Both the position numbers and the translations under genes were made by a program. The notes under the pieces were generated by a model. The model was not told where the DNA came from, did not search any database, and worked only from the letters and a program-made list of their open reading frames with translations. Below are positions 1 through 11,948 of a stretch of DNA of 64,000 nt, piece after piece. Source of the stretch: Gnetum montanum (Eukaryota > Streptophyta > Gnetopsida > Gnetales > Gnetaceae); NCBI GenBank assembly GCA_015680685.1, contig MNCI01007683.1, positions 158,331 through 222,330 of the forward strand. The letters run 5' to 3'. How positions within the stretch are numbered: position 1 is the stretch's first letter; every line of letters starts with the position of its first letter.

Positions 1-146
1 TAGTAGTTATTCTAATTATTAGAGTGGTTACTCTAACGGTTACTCTAGTAGTTATTTTAATTATTAGAGTGGTTACTCTAGTGGTTACTTTAGCAGTTAT
101 TCTAATTATTAGAGCGGTTACTCTAATTATTAGAGTAGTTGCTCCC
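1..146. repeat. 45-bp tandem array in U3 of LTR Z
   Basis: Two full 45-bp units (1-45 and 46-90) and a partial third are visible. Each contains the near-palindrome ctctaattattagag and the phrase ggttactcta. The array ends just before the TATA box, the usual place of LTR enhancers. The Val/Leu/Ile-rich reading frame over it is a by-product of the repeat. Confidence 0.8.
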
Positions 147-911
147 AAGCCTATAAATATAGTGCCCAAGCGCACAATTGGACAGAAGTCTTTGAGCATT
201 CAAGTAGCAAAACTCTTGTAGTCTATTTGAAAGTTAGAGTATTTTCCAAGTGCCCGTAGCAGGAGGTCTAAGTGTCAACAAATCTTTATTTGAGTATTGT
301 GTACCTGAGCACACCTTGTGTATGGCAATAAAGACGAGCTCTTTGATTCATCCTTGTAGCACTTGAGATTTATTTTCTTACACATTTCTTTTATTTTATT
401 TTCTTATGCATTTATTTTATTTTTTGCACTTTACATTTATGTTATTAGCACAACAATTTATTTTGATCAATTAAGAAAATCATTAGATTACACAAGCATG
501 ACTGCTTCGAGCATGCGTGTAATACTTGGTAACCCAGTAATGATTAGCGTTTGGTAATCCCAGCGGTGTTACACTGGTTCAGGATGTGTACGGCAAGTGG
601 GAACAAATGTTGATGTTAGGATTAGTTAGAACTTAGTTAATGAGTAGTTAAGTTAAATTAGTCACTTAGTTACCTCTCTCCTTCTCTACTAGCGCAGCAC
701 ATAAAAACATAAAAGCTATAAAAATCATATGCCTCAAGCTTACTTAACCATACATTTGTGACATATAGGTAAGCTTGGGAAGACACCGATCAACCAACCC
801 GTCCTTGTTCCATAAGGGCGCATAAGCACTTAGTCCTTGGAATTCGACCAGATCATGCATGAAACATTTGTATTTGTATGGTTGAGTGTAGGGGTACCTC
901 ACTACTCATCA
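1..911 (+). repeat. LTR Z, cut by the left window edge
   Basis: This is the right part of a long terminal repeat; its 5' end lies outside the window. A TATA-like box (tataaata, about 152-159) follows a U3 tandem array. An R/U5 block shared with the other LTRs here follows, with the motif aagtgcccgtag near 260 and a polyadenylation signal aataaag near 329. The conserved terminal block (ggaattcgaccagatc near 840, then ggggtacc) ends in tcatca at 911. It abuts the internal tail of another element, so it is a solo LTR or the 3' LTR of an element nested there. No target duplication can be tested because the left end is missing. Confidence 0.75.
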
Positions 912-960
912 TGCCCTTTTTGTTTACTTGAGGATGAGTTTTCATTCAATTATGGGGGTA
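912..960 (+). other. 3' internal tail and polypurine tract of element Y
   Basis: The stretch reads into gaggatgagttttcattcaa and then atgggggta, directly before an LTR start (tgagg). The same phrase precedes the 3' LTRs of elements I (about 14990-15011) and III (about 48000-48027), so it is the polypurine tract that primes plus-strand synthesis. Everything upstream of it in Y is displaced beyond the window by the Z insertion. Confidence 0.65.
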
Positions 961-2814
961 TGAGGAATTGTGAAAGTTGGGTTGCATCAATAGGTGTACT
1001 AACCTAAACCGTCGATGTAAGGCTGGAATGAAAACAAACACCAAGAGATCGTTGGGCAGCCACAGCTGACCCTGCCTTTGCTTGAGGGCAAGCTAGAAAA
1101 GGGAACGAAGGCAGAGTGCCTTGGATGGTTTGCACGCAAATCAACCAAGGACTTCCCCGAGCGTAAGCTACGGCTAGCGCTGGGGTTATCGTAAACAGGA
1201 TGTAAATGGAATGTAAACAATGATATGAAATGTAAAAAAAAGTGTACTGAATTATGAATAAATCATGAACAAAGTTAGATAAAAATGTAAATGGGAGACA
1301 ATAATGAAACTGTATTATATTGTTTTAAAAAAAATGTGCACTGGTCAAAGCGTAGTTGCATAAGTGTGGATTGCAAGTTAAATGCCTAGCCCCGAAAAGA
1401 TGTGACATGATGATGTGACGATAAAATGGGATGAACGTGAGAAGAATTTGGAAGCCAACAATCGGATGTGTCGAGCGCCCAAGGATTGCGAGTTCTGTCT
1501 TCCTTCAGAATTGCCAATCTCTCCAATCTTTGCCTCTTCCAATCTTCTTCTTCTTCTTATCCTCCTCTCTTGCTACCCCCTAGTTTGTGTGAATTGATAA
1601 GGTATTTATAGGGTTGGGCTAGGGTTTGGCTAGGGTTTTTAAGAATGGAATCAATGATTGGGAGATGAGAGAAAAATAGATCTAGTGCCATGTGTCCCAT
1701 GAATAGTTGGCACGAGTTGGATGTGTGTTGGCAATTTGCCTTCTTTGACCAGATTCAATGTATTTTACAATTTATGAGTCATTCAAGCCCATTAAAAAAA
1801 CAAATTAGAAATACAAGCCCTCAAGTGATAAAAAAAATTTAAAAATTTAAAAAATCAAGAAGGATTAACACTGCCTCGCTTGTCTAGCATCCAGCGTGAC
1901 TTGCAGTGTGACCTCCAAAACTTGCAATTTTGGGCTGAAATCTAGAATTTTTGAAGGCTGGGACCCATAGTTATCAATAGTGGACCTTGAGGATGACTTA
2001 CACCCTTAAAATCAAGTCATTTAGGCTCAGTTTTGGGGCTCTAAAAATTGGTGACGTTGATCCTTACGCTGTGCAGCATCTGAAAAAGTAACCCCAGCAT
2101 CACCAAGCCAAAATGGCACATTTGAGACCCAAATCTTAATTTTTTGGAGGCTAGGAGCTACTGGGGACCTTGGTGAAGGTCGTGGGGGGTCCTTGTGCTC
2201 AATTTTGGCCTATTTTGACTCAATTTCGAGGCTCAAAAAGTTGGTGACGCTGATCCTTACGCTGTGCAACGTAAGCACAGTGTACTTAGCCAATATTGCA
2301 AATTTTAACCTTAAAACTGATGATTCTTGACACCAAAACTTGACGTCGTGATCTGTGGGCCTCAGGGGAACCTTACTTGCTCTATGGTGGGCTACTTGAA
2401 GCCATTTCAGAGGCTCTGAAGTTGTCTGAAAGTGTTGCTGAAATTTTTGTGGTGTTTCAATAGGTATGCATCAACGCATCCTAGTTGATGCATCGACACA
2501 TATGCATCAACATGATGCCTATCCTTGCCTATATAAATGTGTGTACCCACTACATTTATGGCATCATTAATTCATGATCATAATGAAGTTATTATAGTTT
2601 GTTCCCATAGGAGTTAGAATATTTTCTAACTGCCCGTAGTAGAAGTTCAAGGATTGTATGGATCCTTAGTCGAGCACCAATGTACTTAGACACATTGATG
2701 TGACAGTAATAAAGATGAGATTCTTGAAATATCTTGTAGTAGCACTTGGAATAGCTTAAATTTTACTTTAATGCACTTTACTATTCTTGCACTTTATGTC
2801 CATGTTCTTAATTA
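961..2814 (+). repeat. 3' LTR of element Y, first part (long U3)
   Basis: It starts with tgagg directly after a polypurine tract and continues beyond the element I insertion at 15965-16421, giving an LTR of about 2.3 kb against 0.77-0.95 kb for its relatives. The extra length is in U3, which carries a roughly 195-bp tandem duplication and a GC-richer patch near 1000-1220 that no other LTR here has. Short gcatcaac/gttgatgc dyads (2465-2515) precede a TATA box (tatataaat near 2530). A conserved R block with aataaag near 2709 follows. The unusual patch might be a further insertion that I cannot delimit. Confidence 0.6.
1940..2300. repeat. Diverged tandem repeat, about 195 bp period, in LTR Y
   Basis: The phrase gatccttacgctgtgca occurs near 2058 and again near 2250, preceded each time by ggctc and ttggtgacg. 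Earlier parts of the unit (attttt-g-aggct-gga followed by ggacctt) also recur about 195 bp apart. At least two copies are visible and a weaker third may follow to about 2430. Confidence 0.6.
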
Positions 2815-2819
2815 ATTAA
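2815..2819. repeat. Target site duplication of element I, left copy (attaa)
   Basis: The five bases attaa before the LTR start at 2820 are repeated exactly at 15960-15964 after the LTR end at 15959. Five bp is the usual duplication for Ty3/gypsy integrases. The host site lies inside LTR Y. Confidence 0.85.
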
Positions 2820-3586
2820 TGATGAGTCATAGTTTTGTTAACTACGTTGACGAAGTATCGTCGATGTAGTGTTCACATTTTAGCTATAAATACATGCCTA
2901 CCAACTGCATTTATGGCATCAAGATTTCAGTAGTAGTGAAGCTCTTGCAATTTGTTCATTTGAGAGGTAGAATATTTTCCCCAAGTGCCCACAACAAGAT
3001 TCATTAAGTGTACGGATCTTTATTCGAGCATTGTTGTACCTGAGCACAATAGTGTGTGTGGAAATAAAGACAAGCTTTCTAATAAACCTTGCAACACTTT
3101 GGATAGATTAAATATTTCATTTATTCTTTTAATTATTTTAATTATTTATTAAATATTTTTAATTATTTATTAAATGATTTCTAGTAATTAAGCTAANCAC
3201 ATATTCACTTGGTAATCTCAGTAGCATAGTGCTTGGTAACCTAGCAATGGATATGTGGGCTCAAGACATGTGTGAAAAGTGGGATCGGATGCTTATGTTA
3301 GGACTAATTAGACACTAATTAATTAGTTAACCTAATTACTTTTATCTCCCTTTGAACACCAAACCATAAAATATAAAATGATAAAAATCAAATACCTCAA
3401 TTACACTTAACCATACTAGTGTACATTACAACTATAATTGGGAAGACAATGATTGACCTTAAGGAAAAAATTCACTCCTAGAAGACTAGTGCACTAGAAA
3501 CTAAAAAGTCTATGGAATTCAACCAAATCACGCATGAACGCTTGTGATTCGTATGGTTAGGCATAGGGGTACCACGCTACTCGTCA
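2820..3586 (+). repeat. 5' LTR of element I
   Basis: It runs from tgatgag to tcgtca. It has a TATA box (tataaata, about 2885), an R block with aataaag (about 3063) and the shared U5 phrases ttggtaa-c-cag-ag-. The terminal block ends in ggggtacc and then the CA. One ambiguous base lies at 3197. It is about 180 bp shorter than the 3' LTR, with U3 dyad units missing. Confidence 0.88.
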
Positions 3587-3606
3587 TTGGTGCTATTGCC
3601 AAGGAC
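3587..3606 (+). promoter_or_regulatory. Primer binding site of element I
   Basis: The sequence directly after the LTR (ttggtgctattgccaagga) is a decayed form of the tRNA-Asp-complementary site tggcgccgttgccgggga used by Athila and Tat elements. Element III keeps a better copy at 35805. Confidence 0.75.
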
Positions 3607-3709
3607 TTTTTTTGTTGAAACATGCACTATCTAGGATTAGTGAATATTATTCATATTATTGGACAAACTTAAGGTCAACAACACTCTCAACGAGATATAA
3701 ACTACCAAG

Positions 3710-6100
3710 ATGTCAAATCATTGGTCCCAATGAGTATATAGTCATCCAAATGAGTATGTACTAGATTTCACCTTCATCCTACATCAAGATGAATAGCTGT
3801 GTTGGTGTGATATGGAGGGCAACATCATTTTTCCCCCTGATTGATCTATACCCAGGATGCTATTTCAAACCCTTAAGAAGTTGGGCATCACAGATCTTCA
3901 CGAGGAATATGTTGTGAATGGTTATGACACTTGAGACTACCATCCCACTAAAACACAACTTAAGCAAGATCGACATCAAGAGAAGCTCCATGAGGCTACT
4001 AAGGGGAAACATTACACTAATCCCTTATTCCTACTAGATCAAGATGACAATGAGGATCCTCCCTTTGAAGGTTCTCAACATAAAGATTCTCCACCCCCTA
4101 CTATTGGTGACAAGGATGCAACCCTAAACCTACAATCCACTATTCATAAATTAGGTTCAAGAAAAAGTGATAGTTAAGGCAGGGACTCAGGCAAGAATCA
4201 CAATGGCAAGGGATCTAAGGATGATGGTCATAATGAGCAAAAAAGTAGTGGCAAAGACTACAGTGGTGGTGGCAATCCACTTTCCTCTCCATCCTCTTCA
4301 TCATATTCCAAACATTCCTCTTCATCTATTGGTTCTCATAGAAGTTACCATTGAAATAATCGTGATGAGTATGATCAACGAGACAATAATGACTATGAAG
4401 GCCACCAAGATTGAAGGGGTGGCCAAAATCATCATCAACATCATTGACACAATGATAATGATGAACCTCTATTAGCAACTCGAAGCATGCTCAACATTGC
4501 AAAGGTAGAATTCTAGCTAGGCATATCAAAGACAATAGGATCAAGTGCTTAGACATGAATAATATCCAAAGATTTGAGGGGGGGATACAAATCTAATCCA
4601 CAACTTCATCTACAAGCTTTCCATGATGCCTATGCCTTACAAAACATAGAAAATGAATAGTAGAAACTCAAGCTTTTCCCTTGGACACTCATCAAGGAAA
4701 TTGCAAGCTAGTATCAGTCCTTGGAACTGAAATCCATTCACCGATGAAGTACCATGTTAGAGCTATTAAATGACAAATACTAGACATACTCCAAAGTATC
4801 TAATCTGAGAAGGTAAATTGAAGGTTGAAAATAGGGAATATATGAACCCTTGGATGCCACCATAGGTAGATACTATTCACTCTTACATTGATGCCCTGGC
4901 CATGGTTATTCTTAGAGGCAATAACTTCGCCACATCATAGATGGGCTCAGAGCAAAAACTAGAAGAACTCTTAGGATGTATGCCCGGGGAATATTGTCTA
5001 AATTGAGAGCTCATGAAATCCAAAGGCTGATTGAGTAGGTAGCAAAAGAAGAAGGTGAGCTACAAAAAAGGGAAAGTGTGGAAGAGTATAATAGGGACCC
5101 TTCCATTAGAAAACAGTAGGTCTAATTTTGTGACAAAGAGGAGTCACCACTTAATAAAGTGGTAAACAAGAAAACCTTACCCATCCAAAAATCCATTTTT
5201 GATATTTTGAGAAAGGTTAATAAATTATGGGACTCTTTAAATGAAAAATTTCAAATTGCTATGAAAATTGCTAAAGAATCCAAAGAGAAAAATAATGATC
5301 ATAACCATAGGAGGCAAAAAAAAAAGCTAAACGTGCCTACCAAAGAGGTAAGGGTAAAACTGCGGCTATAGAGGAAGTTGTGGAAATTGACTCTGATGGT
5401 GAAATTGATTGTGACATTTGTCAATATGAACATCCAAAAGGTTGTTGCCCTATGATGTCACACTCACAAGTGTATGGGATGTATGCATTGAATCCATCAC
5501 TAGCACGTAGGTAGGCACCTAGATGATTACCTTATCCTCAAGGTAATCCAAGGAAATTCAACCAACAACAATAAGCTTACTGCTCAAGTGGAGCTCCTTG
5601 ACAACCTTATGAATAATATCAACAATGGTACTAACCAAAATCATCAAGAATGCCACTACCAAGGTAGCAGTACCCTTATAGGTAACCAAATCCATATGGG
5701 TACAATGTCTAGTAACTTATCTCCCCAAGAATTTTTGTGAGTCATACCTCATTTTATCATCACTATTACCCTCCAAAATACCACCGAACACATTCACCAT
5801 CTACTCGAGGAAAAAACCCATATCCATCCCACCCTCCACATCAATCTCTACACACACCTTCACCTTTAACCCAGTTACTTCCTACTCCATCCATGTAGGG
5901 TGAGATTCCTTCATAGCTACAACAACAAAATACTACAAGGGTTGTACATTTAAAATCGGCTTAATAATTATTCTAGAAAAAGATCCTTCTTTTGACCTAG
6001 CAGTCCTCTCCAACTCTCACAAGCTGGTGTAGTTGATCATCCTACATCTCCAATACCGTCATCCTTTACATCAAGTACCTTCAAGTATCCTTCAAACCAA
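3710..6100 (+). pseudogene. gag of element I (degenerate capsid/nucleocapsid)
   Basis: An ATG at 3710 aligns with the intact-looking gag starts of elements II (32572, minus) and III (35962). Readable pieces are an N-terminal segment, a charged His/Asp/Arg-rich segment near 4170-4475, and a capsid-like segment near 4550-5000. A Cys-His knuckle follows (C-x2-C-x3-H-x3-C, 5410-5448), and then a Pro/Gln-rich tail. Gag forms the particle and the knuckle binds element RNA. Stops appear within the first ten codons and recur throughout, in several frames, so no full product is possible. Family assignment rests on order and on similarity to the better preserved gag of element II. Confidence 0.7.
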
Positions 6101-6129
6101 GTGCCACCTTGGATTGGCAGTATAATGCT

Positions 6130-6811
6130 AACTCATGTTGTTTCCAACTAGATCAAGGCTGGCAATCTTTCCACAAAAATATTTGACCTAGGAAGTCCAC
6201 TCATTTACATGCAAATCACTCAACATAGTCATGTAAGGCTCTTCTTAACTCTAGTTTTAGAGTTAATCTTATCTCCCATGACATGTACAAGGCCTAGAAC
6301 CTACCACCTCTCAAGAAGAGAAACATCCATTTAGAATTGGAAAATCAGTCAATTACTATCCCTCTAGGATTAGTAGAGGACTTTGTGGGTGGTCCTATCC
6401 TACTGTTTTTTTGGTGATTAAGGGTTAAAATTGCAAAAGTAACTTTCCATAATTATGGGAAGAGCTTGGTTAAGCACGATCAATGCACATATGGGCATAA
6501 GTGATCTCTCTCTAGAAATATCCAAAGAAAATGAATTGGGTAAGATAGAGAAGAAGCGTATTACATGCATTGCATACAACGATAATAGGTGCAATTGCAT
6601 GCAAAAGATTTGGTTCATCAAAAGTACATACATTAAAGCATGCAATCAGTGTGCACAAAAAATCAATATTCAAAGGTGTCTATATGTAGCAACCAAAAAA
6701 CAAGAGGACACCCAATGGCTAATAGTTGACTCAGATAGCAACACATTATGCATGGAACCAACTAAGAGCATAACATGTGCTTATGTTGAAGGCATGGATA
6801 AACTTGAATAA
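6130..6811 (+). pseudogene. Protease region of element I (retropepsin-like, broken)
   Basis: A conserved downstream segment is read at 6455-6811: MGRAWLSTINAHMGI followed by SLEIS and KIEKK. The same block occurs in elements II and III after a retropepsin-like domain, where G-R-P/A-W/F-L matches the C-terminal ILGRxFL signature of Ty3/gypsy proteases. The Asp-containing active-site segment expected near 6200-6240 is not recoverable in one frame. The enzyme would cleave the Gag-Pol polyprotein in the particle. Decay is heavy upstream, while the 3' part stays open for 118 codons. Confidence 0.55.
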
Positions 6812-6839
6812 GTTCATTCCCAACTCTTTAATGAAGATT

Positions 6840-9715
6840 ATAATACTTATTGGGAAGAGTTGAAAATCCATAATAACTTCAAGTAGGAGCCCCTAGAGCT
6901 AAAAACTTTACAAGCCAACATTGAATATGTATTTTTAGACAATGGTAAACTAGTCATAATTAATGCCAAACTTGCTCCTAAACAAAAATAAAAGTTGTTA
7001 AAGGTAGTTAAAAAATGGTCAATTTCTTTTGCTTGGTCATATCTTGAGCTAACGGGAATTAATCCAAGAATATTCCAGCATTGCATTTACACTAACCTAG
7101 CCATGAAACCTAGAAGATAGTCATAGGTGCAGCTAAACCTAAAACTGAAGCAGATCATCAAGGAGGAAATTGAACAACTCCTCAAGGTAGAGTTCATCTA
7201 TCCCATCATGGATACTAAGTGGGTTAGCCCACTCATAATTGTATTGAAGAAAGGTAACAAATGGCGGGTCTACATTAACTTAAGGTTGTTGAATGTGGTA
7301 GCATTCAAAGATCATTTTCCATTACCAGTTGTTGATCAATTGTTGGACACCATATCTAGGCATTGTTATTATAGCTTCTTTGATGGTTATAGTGGCTATA
7401 ACCAAATCCAAATTACATTAGAAGATCAGGTCAAAAGAACATTCACGAGTCCCTGGGGGACTTTTGCATATTTTAAGATGTCATTTGGTTTGTGCAATGC
7501 CCCTACAACATTTCAATGCCTAGTCCTTAGTATTTTCCAACAACAAATTGGTAATGGTGTGGAAGTCTTCATGGATGACTGTTCCACCTATGGAGCTACA
7601 TTTGAGCAAGCCTTGGACCGACTTGAGCAAGTACTAAAGAGATGTGTTAAAAACAATTTATGGCTCAACTGGCAAAAGAGCCATCTCATGATCTAAGAAG
7701 GCATTATACTGGGGCATAGAATCACTCAAGCAAGGATTAAGATAGACCTAGAAAAGATCAGGGTCATCCAAGGAATAGCATGCCAGTTAGAGAGTTAAAA
7801 ATGTTTGGTCATTCCTTAAACATACTGGCTACTACTGGCGATTCATAGAGAATTTCTCTAAGATCACAAAACCATTGGTAGAGCTTACAAAGAAAGATGA
7901 AACTTTCATTTAGACCAAGAATGTGAACATGTATTTCAAAAATTAAAGAAAAAACTCATAGAAACACCAATCCTATGAGTACTAGACTACTCCAAACCCT
8001 CCCACATCATGATAAATGCATCTAACTACACCTTGTAAGTAGTGCTCACACAAATGAATGATAAGAAACACCCATACTACATCCACTACATGAGCCAAAG
8101 CATTGTGGGAGGACAATTAAATTACACCACCACAAAAAAAGAATTAATGGAAGTGGTGTATACTCTATAAAAGTTCAGGCACTATGTGCTTGGCTACAAA
8201 GTATTTGTGCGCACAAACCACAATACAATCTATTTCCTCATGAACAAGCCAATAGTGAGCCCTTGTGTCATACAATGGCTCATGATCTTGCAGGAATTCA
8301 ATCTCACGATGGTAGATTGAAAAGGGACCAAGAATGTGGTCACTGACCATCTCTCTAACTTAAGATGGGATAATAAAAAGGAGGAGAGCCTACTCTCTAA
8401 TTAGTTTCTAGATGAACTCCTCTTTATAAGAGCAATAACTAAACAAACACCCACAGAAACAACATGGTACAATGGCATCCTCACCTATCTTCTCACTTAA
8501 GAGATGTCACAAGATCTTGACTTCAGAAAGAAGCAACACTTTCTTCATCAATCCAAATACTTTATGAAAATCAATGGACACATTTACAACATGTGTGCCA
8601 ATGGCCTAACTCGTTGGTGTGTCCCTGACGAAGATCAACTATGCATTCTCTAGGATGCTCATGAAGGGCCTTGCAAAGGCCACTATGTAGGGAGATACAT
8701 AACCATAAAAATCCTAATGGTAGAATATTATTGGCCTATAATCTTTAGGGATGTCCACTAGTTTGTCCAATCTTATGAACATTGTCAACAAGATGGGGGG
8801 ATGAATATTTGCATGGAAGGTCCTCAACAATGGATTCAACTACTAGAACCTTTTGACATATGGGGCATTGACTTCATGGGTCCCATCACATCCATGTCTA
8901 ATGGAAAGGCATACATTATTGTAGTAATCAACTACTAGAAAAAAATGGGTAGAAGTAGCAGCTATTACTAATTGTACATCATCCACTACTACTAGATTCA
9001 TATAACAAAATATTGTAAATAGGTTTGGGATGCCACGTTCACCAATTTCTAACAATGGAACTCATTTCACAAGTACCACTTTTGGAAAGTTAATGCAATG
9101 CTTAGGGGTTAAACATAAATTAACAACACCCTATCACCCCCCAAGCTAACAATCATGCAGAGGTAACTAATTAAGAGATCACAAAAATACTAATGTGGAC
9201 CATTAGAAAATATAGGAAACATTGGAGTACAAAACTCAATGGTACCCTCTAAGCTTACCATTTAACATGGAAACCTCCTATTGGCTACTCTCCCTATGAG
9301 TTGGTGCATGGAAAACTTCCAACACTCAACTCAATCCAAGCTTCATACACTCTCAATAGCCTGTGATCTAAATCTTTACCTAAGTCCAGCATAAAAAGAA
9401 AGATTGATCAACCTGAATGTGCTAAATGAAAATTGATTAGCGAACCTATCTTTGAATGAGGTGCACAAGGCATTCAGCAAGAAACGTCAGGACCTTAGAA
9501 TACGAAAGATAAAACTTGAACCAAGAGATAAGGCCCTCTACTAGAACCCCATACATGTACCCCAGAAGGCAAAATTTCAAACATTGTGTGAGGGACCTTA
9601 TATAATTGATCAAACCTTTTCTTATGGGGCCATGTTAATCTACAAACCTAAAAGCCCAAATAAAAAGTAGTTGGTCAACATCCAACAAGTAAAACCTTTC
9701 CTTGAACCAAGATAG
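6840..9715 (+). pseudogene. pol of element I: RT, RNase H and integrase
   Basis: The RT is the best preserved part. A 189-codon stretch at 7127-7696 contains the fingers (WVSPLIIVLKKG), FPLP, DGYSGYNQ, a GTFAYFKMSFGLCNAP block and FMDD (7568-7579). The FMDD form and the EVFMDD context are typical of the Athila lineage. An RNase H-like segment follows at about 7960-8350 (YYIHYMSQSIVGGQLNYTT). The integrase HHCC region is near 8655-8800 with one Cys read as Tyr. A WGIDFMGPI block is near 8858. A catalytic Asp region is mutated, reading NNGTHF near 9050. Stops and frameshifts break RNase H and integrase, so pol is dead. The C-terminal integrase tail ends near 9715. Confidence 0.85.
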
Positions 9716-11400
9716 GCTAGTGCAACTACCATCTTGACAGAGGAACAACCACATTCCATTTTTTGGATCTTCTCCTTCCAACTGAGTCGTGGGAGAGATG
9801 GCCATCCATGCTAACAATCCATATGGCTTTTTAGTTTCTCTATTTTTTATTTTCCACATTTTTAATCTTATAAGTTATTTATTTTACAAATTTTTGATTT
9901 TTGATTTTCAATTTTTTTTACATTTTCCACCATCGTTAATACCTTTGACCCTTTCTTGATTATTTTACACTTTCTTATATATTTTACTTTATTTTGTTTT
10001 CGTCAAGTGTGATATTTCCTCATTTTTTGCTAATAAAATTGCTTTATTGTCAAAAGAAACAATGTTGCTGTTGCTATTCACTAATGATGGTTTATGCTTA
10101 ATGTTATGATTGTTGATGTCTAGTTTCTATTTTTGAATTTTGATGTCTATTGACTATGACATGGTTTATTTTTCATAGAATAGGCAATGAGTCCACATCA
10201 TCCACCCATCTAATCAACTCTATGATTTTCCTTATTCTAGGAATTTGAGATCCCTTCCATTAAAGAAACTTTTAATCAAACGATGACCTTAGTAGTTCTG
10301 AATTTTGGAAGGATTTAAGGGTTTGTAAAGGGTGTGACTTCAAAGGGACTCAATACTCTCTGTACTCTTCTACTTGCTTGAGTGCTTGAGTGTTTTTCAT
10401 AGACTTCTTACCATTCCATTCCAACCACTAATAGGAAGTCAAATAAAGTCTTTGCATCATGTGATTCCCATCCAAAAATTCAAAAAAAAATGATGATGGG
10501 GATTCAAAGCACATCCCTTAAACACAATAAATGAATAAGTCTTTGCACAATATAATTTCCATCCAAAAATCCAAAAAAAAAACATGATAGGAATTCAAAG
10601 CACACCTCTTAGACAAATAAATGGGCTACAAGCACTAGTTATGGGGCTAGAAAGACATGCACCCATGCCTGAAGGTCCCCTCTAACTAAGGCCCTCTCTC
10701 ACTTCCTAATTCTCTCTTTCCTTCTCTTTATAAAATGGTTTTTGTTTTGTCAAAGCACTTTGGTATCTCATTTGGGTGGATCAATCTTAGAGTGATGATG
10801 CAAAGTCACTGAAAGTGGCTGGTTTTGGTCTAGACTAAGGATGAATCTTCTCAGGTCATTTTAACCACAAATTCTACAAGGGACTTCTTATGACCTCAAT
10901 TCATAATTCCATTCCACCTTCTATGTCATCCATCCATGCTACCATAGCTCACCTCACTATTAGGTTCTATGTTATGCTCTATGTCTTGGTCAAATGTGTT
11001 TGAATTCTTGGATAGATTCTTTTTGGTTGGTCCTTAACTTTTCATGACCATTAATCAATTGTGGGGCCCATGGACTCATTAGTTGAGGTTATGCAAGGGC
11101 AACAAGGCCTATGGGAAGGATCCACTTACATCACTCTTGCTTTGGTTAGTTAAGGTTCCTTATCCTTGACATTGCTACAATCCTATCTTTCAAATATTCC
11201 ATTGTGTGTTCTACTCAATGCTACTTAACCTTTTATTTTATTCATCCCTCAAATCATGTTTTTTCATTTTACCAACTTTATGAGCTCCAACACCCTCTTC
11301 TCATATTTTCATACTATTCTTAGCCTTTTAAGCTTTCATTTAATCCCAATTTTATTCAAAAACTCTTTGTATTTTGCAATTTTGACTAAAGTCAACAATC
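9716..11400 (+). other. Noncoding spacer between pol and ORF3 of element I
   Basis: No ORF is supported. The spacer is conserved as DNA in elements II (inverted), III (about 42850-44420) and IV (about 50840-51700). Shared landmarks are the phrase ggaattcaaagcaca followed by cccttaga, and gactagaaagacatg followed by a gaaggtcc block. Such conservation without coding suggests a cis function or simple common descent. Confidence 0.6.
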
Positions 11401-11402
11401 AT

Positions 11403-11520
11403 TTATGGTGGTTAATAGCTGCATTGACGAGGCCTTGTTGATGCAGCCAACCACATTGATGAGGCAACATTGACACAATGAAAAAATCCTATATATACCA
11501 CCATACACTTTGAAATTTTT
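11403..11520 (+). promoter_or_regulatory. Putative internal promoter upstream of ORF3, element I
   Basis: Repeated cattgacgaggcc / ttgatg dyads (about 11412-11475), as seen in U3 of the LTRs, stand directly before a TATA box (tatatatac, 11490-11498). They lie 450 bp ahead of the ORF3 ATG. Element III has the same arrangement at 44427-44526. Promoter activity is inferred from the layout only. Confidence 0.45.
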
Positions 11521-11639
11521 GTCTTTCGCCTCATAGGGGGATATTTTACCATTTTTCAAAGCCCAAAGCCTTCTAAAGCCCTTAACTTCCCAACCATTTG
11601 TCCAAATCACTCCATTCTTCAATCCTCCAACTATCGAAG

Positions 11640-11948
11640 GTAAGCTCTTTATCATGGGGGCCGTAAACCTTAAGGTTTCTAATGAAATTATTTGAAAATT
11701 CTTCTAACTCCCCCAAAGGGTTAATAACCTTAATAATATACAAACATCAATTTTTTTGAGAGTTAACACTTTCAACAATCTTTGGGATGATTTATTAATA
11801 ACAACACATGAATAAAATAATGATTACAGTAATTAAATCATCCATAATCACAGCTTATCTAAGTGTAACTATCCTAAAGAGATAAAGATATCCCAATTGC
11901 TTCATGTTACACAACAATTGCTAACCCATGGTCTTATTGTGATTACAG
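11640..11948 (+). other. Putative leader intron before ORF3, element I
   Basis: A strong plant donor (gaag|gtaagc) lies at 11640. An acceptor (tgattacag) ends at 11948, directly before the ORF3 ATG. The 309-nt interval is AT-rich. Element III has the same layout, 298 nt long (44673-44970). Removal would leave a leader of roughly 120 nt from the inferred start site to the ATG. Confidence 0.45.

Noticed and set aside
24-221. 65-codon Val/Leu/Ile-rich frame
   Set aside because: It is the translation of the 45-bp tandem repeat in U3 and has no ATG of its own with support.
1610-1640. Interstitial telomere repeat (tagggtttggctagggtttt)
   Set aside because: Only two imperfect units; too short to call.
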